Virus record (IMG/VR): IMGVR_UViG_3300037247_000895
Span: 1 to 27,211 of that record
DNA from: a virus
Length of the DNA: 27,211 bases
Strand: one strand, 5' to 3'
The translations under genes were made by a program, and so were the position numbers. Positions 21,529 through 27,211 of this stretch are shown one piece after another (position 1 is the stretch's first letter; every line of letters starts with the position of its first letter). Under the pieces are notes generated by a model that worked only from the letters and a program-made list of their open reading frames with translations, did no database searches and was not told where the DNA came from.

Positions 21529-23812
21529 ACAACGCCGGCCGCTATTGGCGCAGTTCGAGCGCTCCTACGGGCTGTTGCCGACGATTCGGGTCCAGCGCCA
21601 GGCGATGAACAGGCTGCTACGGGCACCACGGACGGGCGACACGACCCTGACGCGGGTCGCAGTCACCGGCAACAGCGGCCTGGGTTCGCATCCGACCGAC
21701 CCCGATGCCCACCATGCCGAGGACCACATCACCCGTCACATTGCGGGCGGTGCTGACCCCTTTGGCTTCGGCCACACAATCAACCTTGACCAGATACGCT
21801 TCGGCCACGCGGGGGGACCGCTGCTGAACGGCCCTGGCTCTGGGACTATCCTTGTCCTTACCGGCGACCTGCGTGTAAATGGCGGAAGCCTGGGTATTGG
21901 AGTAGCGCCACCGGCCACGGACGGTGGCCTGCGAGCCATCGCCGCAGGCTTTGGTGCCGACCCCTCGGCAGGGCAGCGATTGGTCATTACCCCACGCGGG
22001 AGCACAGACGGCGAAGAATTGGTGCGCATCACGGGTAACATCTCCCATGTCGGTGCTAGCGCGACGAGTTGGGGCCTGCGGACGAATATCAACTCGACAG
22101 GCGGCCAGGTCTACGCGGCGCTCCTCGGTATGGACTTCCTCGTGCAGCACGTCGGCAGCGCCAATATAGGCCAGTTGGTCGGTGCCCTCATGCGGTGCGA
22201 CTGGAACAGCCCGGCCTACACCACTGACCGTGTGACGGCCTTCGAGGGCAGGACGCGCATGTTCCAGGGTGGGACTCTAGGTGGTCCGCGCCTCCTAGCC
22301 ATTGAAGGTCTACGCATTCTCCATAACTGGGGGCCTGGGGCGGTGAAATCCTATACGGACACCTACCACGGCTTCCGCATTCAGATGTTCGACACAAACG
22401 ACAAGGGCCGTGTCGAGCAGGTCAACATCCTCAGCCTGCAAGAGGCCATACCATTTCCAAAGAACGATGCCGAGCAGACCTTGGGCCTCGACACTGGCGC
22501 CGAGGCGCTGATCAAGAAATTCCGATGGATCAACCAGGATTCGCCCCACGGCTACAACCTCCTGGCGGCCGCCACGAAGATCCCCAATCAGGTCACCTTC
22601 GACCTAAGAGCCATCGGGGACTCCACCGCTGAGATCGATGTCCGCCGGACAACCAAGAATTTCGCCAAGACGCTCAACCTTGCCACCACTGGCGACCTTG
22701 TAATGTTCTCGGACGACCACGACTCGGCCAGTGATATCAACTTCAAGGTCGAGGTCACGACGGGCGGTGCTTTCAGTGCCGCCGTGTGGCGGTGGAGCAA
22801 TGACAACGGGTCCACCTGGGTCGAGGAGAACCTGAGCATGGTGGATGCCGATGGCATCCCGATAAATCGCTTGCTCCAAAACGGCTTCGAGGTGCGCTTC
22901 CGTCAGGGCAACTACACAGCCCTCGACAACTGGACATGGACGGCCATCGCTACGGGCAATCAACTCAGTGTCCTCCGAGTGGACAGCAAGAATGAGGAAG
23001 TCTATATCAGGAGTAGGCTGAACATCCTGGGCGGCGCGGTAGACGTTGTTATTGATACGCGGATTGATGGCGATGCTGCCCCCCGCTTCGCCATGACCAC
23101 ACCCGGGACAATGAACTGGGGCGACGGCACCAATCCTGCCGACGTTGCGCTTGCCCGATACGCTGCGGGCGTATTGGGCCTCGCGGCGGGGAACACCTTT
23201 AGGGCTGACACAGCCGAGCACGACACGATCAACGAGCGGACGCCTGCCGCCGGGGTCGCCGTAGATGGCCTCGTGATTAAGGACGGAGGCATTCACGACG
23301 CCGATGAGGATACGAGTATATGGGTCGAGAAGGCGGCTGACGAGGACATCGTCCGGGTGGGGACGGCGGGCGTCGAACGTGTTCGCTGGGAAGCGAACGG
23401 GGATATGCAGGGCAACTTTATCAAGATGCTTGACGTAGGCGCGGCCATGGTGCAGGCCACCGCCCCGTCGACGCCAGCCGACGGGCAACTCTGGCTAGAC
23501 ACCGCAGCCAGCGGCACGGGAGGCCTCGGTGTACTGAACGTCACGACGATCACCTCGAACGCTACCCTGACGACCTCTCAGACTGTTGTGTTGTGTGACG
23601 CGAGTTCCGGCGCAATTACGGTCACGCTCCCGGCGGCTTCCGGCAACGACGGGCGGCACTACCACATCAAGAAGATCGATTCCTCCGGGAACGCCGTCAC
23701 GATAGACGGGAACGGGAGTGAGACGATAGACGGGGAGACGACGCAGGCGATCGCGGTGCAGTACAATTCTATTCAGCTAGTGTGTGACGGAAGTGTGTGG
23801 CATATCTTATGA
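21521..23812 (+). CDS. Tail fibre / receptor-binding type protein
   Basis: A 763-residue protein starting TTG across the hub stop (TTGTCTAG, as at 3487). A basic N-terminal attachment region is followed by Gly-rich beta stretches (ILVLTGDLRVNGGSLGIGVAPP), a large beta region (about 150-330) and a central domain with strands. A C-terminal appendage domain has PADGQLWLDT, SGAITVTLPAAS and IKKIDSSGNAVTIDGNGSE, a motif frequent in phage fibres. It probably forms a side or tip fibre contacting the host. An alternative ATG lies 28 codons in. It ends in an ATGA overlap. Confidence 0.7.
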   Translation: MSRQRRPLLAQFERSYGLLPTIRVQRQAMNRLLRAPRTGDTTLTRVAVTGNSGLGSHPTDPDAHHAEDHITRHIAGGADPFGFGHTINLDQIRFGHAGGPLLNGPGSGTILVLTGDLRVNGGSLGIGVAPPATDGGLRAIAAGFGADPSAGQRLVITPRGSTDGEELVRITGNISHVGASATSWGLRTNINSTGGQVYAALLGMDFLVQHVGSANIGQLVGALMRCDWNSPAYTTDRVTAFEGRTRMFQGGTLGGPRLLAIEGLRILHNWGPGAVKSYTDTYHGFRIQMFDTNDKGRVEQVNILSLQEAIPFPKNDAEQTLGLDTGAEALIKKFRWINQDSPHGYNLLAAATKIPNQVTFDLRAIGDSTAEIDVRRTTKNFAKTLNLATTGDLVMFSDDHDSASDINFKVEVTTGGAFSAAVWRWSNDNGSTWVEENLSMVDADGIPINRLLQNGFEVRFRQGNYTALDNWTWTAIATGNQLSVLRVDSKNEEVYIRSRLNILGGAVDVVIDTRIDGDAAPRFAMTTPGTMNWGDGTNPADVALARYAAGVLGLAAGNTFRADTAEHDTINERTPAAGVAVDGLVIKDGGIHDADEDTSIWVEKAADEDIVRVGTAGVERVRWEANGDMQGNFIKMLDVGAAMVQATAPSTPADGQLWLDTAASGTGGLGVLNVTTITSNATLTTSQTVVLCDASSGAITVTLPAASGNDGRHYHIKKIDSSGNAVTIDGNGSETIDGETTQAIAVQYNSIQLVCDGSVWHIL

Positions 23813-25287
23813 GTCATCTACTCGCAGGCGAACCACAGAGAGCAGCCTTCGGGGAGGCGTTGGTAGCCCAGCCTACACCGGTTGTCCAGCTCCAGTTCCC
23901 ATACAACATCAACACCGACCTGATCGAGAAGCAGGAGAACGCTTCGGGCACGATCACCCAGGCTGACGGCATGGCGGTGGTCCAGAGTGGTGCGGCAGCG
24001 AGCTCAGGTGCCCACATGCTCTCCAAGACTGCGCTGAAGTACGAGCCGGGCCAGGGCGCGTTAGTCCGCTTCACGGCTCTCTTCACAACGGGCGTGGCTA
24101 ACTCCCTCCAGTTGGCCGGAATCGGGGACGTCGGCGATGGGCTGTTCTTCGGCTACAACGGCGCGACGTTCTCCATCCTCCGCCGGGAGAAGGGCAAGCC
24201 TGAAGTCCAGACCGTAACCATCACCAGCGGGGCGGTCACGGCATCGGGTGACATCACCATCAATCTTGATGGGGTGGCCAAAACTGTCGCGGTCGTTAGT
24301 GGAGACTCGGCGCGGGAGGTGGCAGTGAAAATAGCCGCTGCGGACTTCTCCGACACCGGCGCAGGCTGGAGTGCGAGCGTCCACAACGCCACCGTGATCT
24401 TCAAAGCCTGGAGCGACGGCGACAAGACTGGCACCTTCTCGCTTGTGGATACGGACACGACGGGCGTAGCAGGGACGTTCGCCGAGACGGTCGCTGGCGT
24501 CGCAGCGACGGAGACCTGGATTGCCCAGTCCTCATGGAACAAGGACGTGGCAGATGGCAGTGGCGCTCTCCCCGTCCTCGACCCAACGAAGGGCAACGTG
24601 TTCCAGATCCGCTACCAGTGGCTCGGTTTCGGTCTCATCTCCTTTGCTATAGAGGATCCCGAGAGCGGTGAGTATCACACGGTTCACACCATCCAATTCG
24701 CTAACGCCAACACCAGCCCGTCCCTCCAGAACCCGACATTGCCTCTCCACGTGACGGCGGAGAACACATCCAACACGAGCAACCTGACTGTCAAGACCTC
24801 TTCGATGGCAGGCTTCGCCGAAGGGCACATCGTAGAGGACTCCGTTCTCCACGGGGTTTCGAATGCCATAACCGGGCTGGGGACGACGGAGACGGCGATA
24901 CTCTCCATCAAGGACAACCTGATCCACCAGGGCGAGATCAACCGCGTCCGGGTGAGGCCCGAGTTCATCTCTCTGGCCACCGACGCTACTAAGGCCATTA
25001 TCTTCAGGATACGCATCCAGTCCACGCTGGAGGGACCAGTTGCCTTCACGGACGTGGATGCTGCCGTCTCGGTGATCTCCACCGATGTCGCTGCAACGGG
25101 GGTGACTCCGGGGACCGGCCGAGAAGCGCTGACGATAACGCTGGGGAAAACGGACTCCCTACTGATCAACATTGATGAACTCGACAAGAAGCTGAATCCC
25201 GGCGAGCACGTCACCATCACTGCCGAGGCGGTCAGTGGGTCGTCCCATGAGGCTTCGGCTTCGTTGACGTGGGGAGAATTGTTTTAG
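23809..25287 (+). CDS. Virion structural/appendage protein
   Basis: A 492-residue beta-rich protein in an ATGA overlap with the fibre gene. Residues about 25-130 (VVQLQFPYNINTDLIEKQEN to GDGLFFGYNGATFSILRRE) and 235-340 (WNKDVADGSG, LDPTKGNVFQIRYQWLGFG, EYHTVHTIQFANAN) resemble a structural protein found in several large or marine phages. Between them (about 132-230) sits a beta module with an ITSGAVTASGDITINLDG start. The C-terminal domain has further strands. I infer a tail or capsid appendage; no enzymatic motif is seen. Confidence 0.62.
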   Translation: MSHLLAGEPQRAAFGEALVAQPTPVVQLQFPYNINTDLIEKQENASGTITQADGMAVVQSGAAASSGAHMLSKTALKYEPGQGALVRFTALFTTGVANSLQLAGIGDVGDGLFFGYNGATFSILRREKGKPEVQTVTITSGAVTASGDITINLDGVAKTVAVVSGDSAREVAVKIAAADFSDTGAGWSASVHNATVIFKAWSDGDKTGTFSLVDTDTTGVAGTFAETVAGVAATETWIAQSSWNKDVADGSGALPVLDPTKGNVFQIRYQWLGFGLISFAIEDPESGEYHTVHTIQFANANTSPSLQNPTLPLHVTAENTSNTSNLTVKTSSMAGFAEGHIVEDSVLHGVSNAITGLGTTETAILSIKDNLIHQGEINRVRVRPEFISLATDATKAIIFRIRIQSTLEGPVAFTDVDAAVSVISTDVAATGVTPGTGREALTITLGKTDSLLINIDELDKKLNPGEHVTITAEAVSGSSHEASASLTWGELF

Positions 25288-25288
25288 C

Positions 25289-25891
25289 ATGGCTGTCCTA
25301 AAGATTCGCAGTGGTGGGGCGTGGATCGAAGTGCCTGTAGGTATTGACGACCACGGCAATCTGGCAGGACGCGAGGATGAAGACCACTCGGCTTATATCG
25401 CTAACTCGCTCCTCATTACCCGTGGCGACCTGATCCGCCGTGGGGCCAGCACGCCGGAGCGGATAGGTCTTGGCACGGACGGCCAGGCGCTCAAGTCTGA
25501 CGGGACGGATGCGGTATGGGAGGACGACGAGCACGCCATCGAGGTTGTCATCGGCGACGGTGACGCCGCCATCCCGACGGGTGTGTGGTGCGCCCTGGAG
25601 GTGCCCTATGCCTGCACGGTCAAGGGCTGGACATTGGTATCGCCCCTTGAAAGCGGTGCCCTGGTCGTGGACGTGTGGAAGGACAGCTATGCGAACTGGC
25701 CCCCGACGGTGGCCGACACCATCGGGGGCTCCGAGAAGCCCACCATCACGGCGACGGGCAACAAAGGCCAGGACCTAACCCTGACGACCTGGACGACCGC
25801 GCTGGCGAAGGGCGACTGGCTGATCTTCAACGTGGACAGTGTGGCGACGATAACGCTGGCGACCTTGAGCATAAGGGTGGTGAAGACATAA
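25289..25891 (+). CDS. Small fibre-like protein
   Basis: A 200-residue ORF. It has an N-terminal cap, then SLLITRGDLIRR...ERIGLGTDGQALKSDGTDAVWED, a fibre module widely seen in phage and prophage tail fibres. The C-terminal beta domain (PYACTVKGWTLVSPLESGAL to WLIFNVDSVATITLATLSI) has the character of a carbohydrate-binding or trimeric fibre head. It probably works with the preceding fibre proteins at the tail tip. Its TAA overlaps the next ATG. Confidence 0.66.
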   Translation: MAVLKIRSGGAWIEVPVGIDDHGNLAGREDEDHSAYIANSLLITRGDLIRRGASTPERIGLGTDGQALKSDGTDAVWEDDEHAIEVVIGDGDAAIPTGVWCALEVPYACTVKGWTLVSPLESGALVVDVWKDSYANWPPTVADTIGGSEKPTITATGNKGQDLTLTTWTTALAKGDWLIFNVDSVATITLATLSIRVVKT

Positions 25892-26427
25892 TGGCCCGCC
25901 TAGCTACCGTTACTGACGCCGCCCCGATCCGAGAAGCATGGAGTCTCGTCCGACTCTCTGTGGCTGGTTGGTGGCCGGATGCGATGGGAGAAGTGAAACC
26001 CACCGCCACCTTCGAGGACGCTATCAGGCACAAGAGGAAGCGGTACTACATCGAACCGGCGCAGCGAGGTTGGGCTTCGGCCGCATTCTTTCAGGTGATC
26101 CTGGGAGCTGAACCCCCAGGCGACGAGATCGGTCGCCGATGGGAGCAGATGGATATCTGGGTGCTTCCGCCCGGGCTCTCGGATAACGACTTCGACTGGG
26201 TGCTCTCACGGCTCTTCATCGCCTGGTTCGACGGCGCCATCTCCCGCAAGAGCTGGTTCTGGGGAACGCTACCCAATACAGCCCCAGCCCGCTCCCTGGA
26301 CTACGCCCGGCGGGTTGGCTTCAGGGCGCGGCCACACCCCGAAAAGGACGACTGGACTATCTGGGAAGGCGATCCTGTGGTGGGCAAGGCGTCGGCCGAG
26401 CGGCTGCTGGCGGCGGTGATTCCCTGA
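25891..26427 (+). CDS. Putative GNAT-like acetyltransferase
   Basis: A 178-residue ORF from ATG 25891 (TAATG overlap). The start (ARLATVTDAAPIREAWSLV) and end (NTAPARSLDYARRVGFRARP, then DWTIWEGDP) follow the opening and closing pattern of GNAT acetyltransferases, where a helix then Gly-Phe precedes the last strand. The usual acetyl-CoA loop (Q/R-x-x-G-x-G/A) is not clear, so an inactive or divergent member is possible. It is surrounded by fibre genes, so it may be virion-borne or modify a virion or host protein. Low certainty. Confidence 0.42.
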   Translation: MARLATVTDAAPIREAWSLVRLSVAGWWPDAMGEVKPTATFEDAIRHKRKRYYIEPAQRGWASAAFFQVILGAEPPGDEIGRRWEQMDIWVLPPGLSDNDFDWVLSRLFIAWFDGAISRKSWFWGTLPNTAPARSLDYARRVGFRARPHPEKDDWTIWEGDPVVGKASAERLLAAVIP

Positions 26428-27211
26428 TGGCCCTCCTACTTCACTACACACCAGAGGCTGGTGGCGGCGACGATAGCGTCCTCCAAGGCGCGAGTGGCCC
26501 AACCGTGACTGCCAACGGCTTCTGGGACAGCTATGAGGTACAGCTAATCGGTGCCGCCGACCGCATGAGTTTGACCTGGGGCTATGAGATTGAGCTGGGC
26601 GACGGCGACGAACTGTTCTTCGAGTGGGAACGCCGGATAGACAACTGGTTGGGGCCTGAGGATCAGCCCCTATGGTTCAGGTGTGGCACTGGCACCGTAC
26701 CTAGTACGCCGAGTATTTCGGTGCGGATTATCAAGGACACGGAGGACATCAAGCTCCACATAGTTGACAACAACAACGACTTCAGCACTTCTGGTGCCCT
26801 ATACCAAGTCCCTTTCGACACAGAAAAGCGGCATGGCTGGTCGATCAAGCGATACAACGACGGCGGCAACTGGAAGCTGGACGGCAAATACTATGTTGAC
26901 GGTGTGCAGCAGGGCGCTACCCTCACTCACACCATCACGGGGGACGACAAGACATTTCAGGTAGCATGGATTCGCGCCGAGGGGTTAGCGACGACCAAAG
27001 AGCCTGGTGGCAACGTCGAGGAGTATCTGCACGAGTGCCGCATGGCCGACGACGAGCTGCCGTTCAGCAAGGCAGCGAGCCGCGAGCGCATCAATCTAGA
27101 CGGCAACGGCGGAACAAACGAGTGGCGGAATGACGACGATAGCGGCGCGGCCGACTACACACATATAGACGACACGGCTGGCAACTACGCCGAGGGCACG
27201 GATGAGGAAGA
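26427..27211 (+). CDS. Lectin-like appendage protein, 3' end outside the window
   Basis: An open frame of 261 codons from ATG 26427 (TGATG overlap) to the window end with no stop, so the protein is truncated here. Residues 1-215 look like a concanavalin A/LamG-type jelly roll: WDSYEVQLIGAADRMSLTWG, LFFEWERRIDN, SISVRIIKDTEDIKLHIVDN, HGWSIKRYNDGGNWKL, DGVQQGATLTHTITGDDKTF, then YLHECRMADDEL. A second domain begins after about residue 225 (NEWRNDDDSGAADYTHIDD). Such proteins bind sugars at the virion surface. The fold call rests on pattern only. Confidence 0.62.
   Translation, partial: MALLLHYTPEAGGGDDSVLQGASGPTVTANGFWDSYEVQLIGAADRMSLTWGYEIELGDGDELFFEWERRIDNWLGPEDQPLWFRCGTGTVPSTPSISVRIIKDTEDIKLHIVDNNNDFSTSGALYQVPFDTEKRHGWSIKRYNDGGNWKLDGKYYVDGVQQGATLTHTITGDDKTFQVAWIRAEGLATTKEPGGNVEEYLHECRMADDELPFSKAASRERINLDGNGGTNEWRNDDDSGAADYTHIDDTAGNYAEGTDEE

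Noticed and set aside
22604-23488. 294-codon minus-strand ORF within the fibre gene
   Set aside because: Antisense to a fibre gene with recognisable C-terminal modules; no ribosome site or motif.
1-27211. tRNA genes, integrase, attachment sites and cos site
   Set aside because: I saw no cloverleaf-like tRNA sequence, recombinase or attachment repeat, and no recognisable cohesive-end site near the terminases. This was by eye, so a covariance-model search could still find a tRNA.

Overview
This window is the structural half of a tailed double-stranded DNA phage or prophage with a long non-contractile tail (siphovirus type). The evidence is an ordered series: small and large terminase, HK97-type portal, ClpP-like head maturation protease, HK97-fold major capsid protein, head-tail connectors, two tail-tube-like proteins, a tail assembly chaperone pair with a -1 frameshift, tape measure protein, distal tail protein, baseplate hub and several fibre or appendage proteins. 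Every gene but one is on the + strand, with ATGA, GTGA or TTGA stop/start overlaps, as in one or a few long late transcripts. The DNA looks GC-rich, around 60% by eye. The terminases and small zinc-type proteins recall phages of high-GC hosts such as actinobacteria, but the host cannot be fixed from this sequence.

Layout. 1-5925 is the packaging module: terS (494), terL (1842) and portal (4211), interleaved with ten small unknown proteins, two of them Cys-rich. 5922-6079 is a control region: a near-consensus sigma70 promoter, two imperfect direct repeats that can fold, and an intrinsic terminator just before the protease. 6080-8708 holds protease and capsid, separated by a leader with three hairpins, the last covering part of the capsid Shine-Dalgarno. 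8796-10776 encodes small virion proteins, including a tandem duplicated pair (10040 and 10201). A lone minus-strand HNH endonuclease lies at 10750-11202. 11237-13936 carries connector and completion genes. 13929-17583 carries tube, chaperone and tape measure genes. 17585-21528 carries distal tail protein and hub, and 21521-27211 fibre and appendage genes. The last gene runs off the window.

The most unusual element lies between the distal tail protein and the hub (20010-20428). It has nine units in exact 48-bp register, each with two different palindromes whose centres are 24 bp apart: ATCTTTTNNNNAAAAGAT and TTTCTATAGAAA. The bases between them have largely diverged. The array is more AT-rich than its neighbours, leaves several frames open on both strands, and fills the only gene-free gap of more than about 160 bp. 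I do not recognise it as any described element. Other points of interest are the frameshift site CCCTTTA at 15405, the promoter-terminator leader, and short genes that simple length cut-offs would miss (10040, 11237, 11436, and the open-ended 26427).
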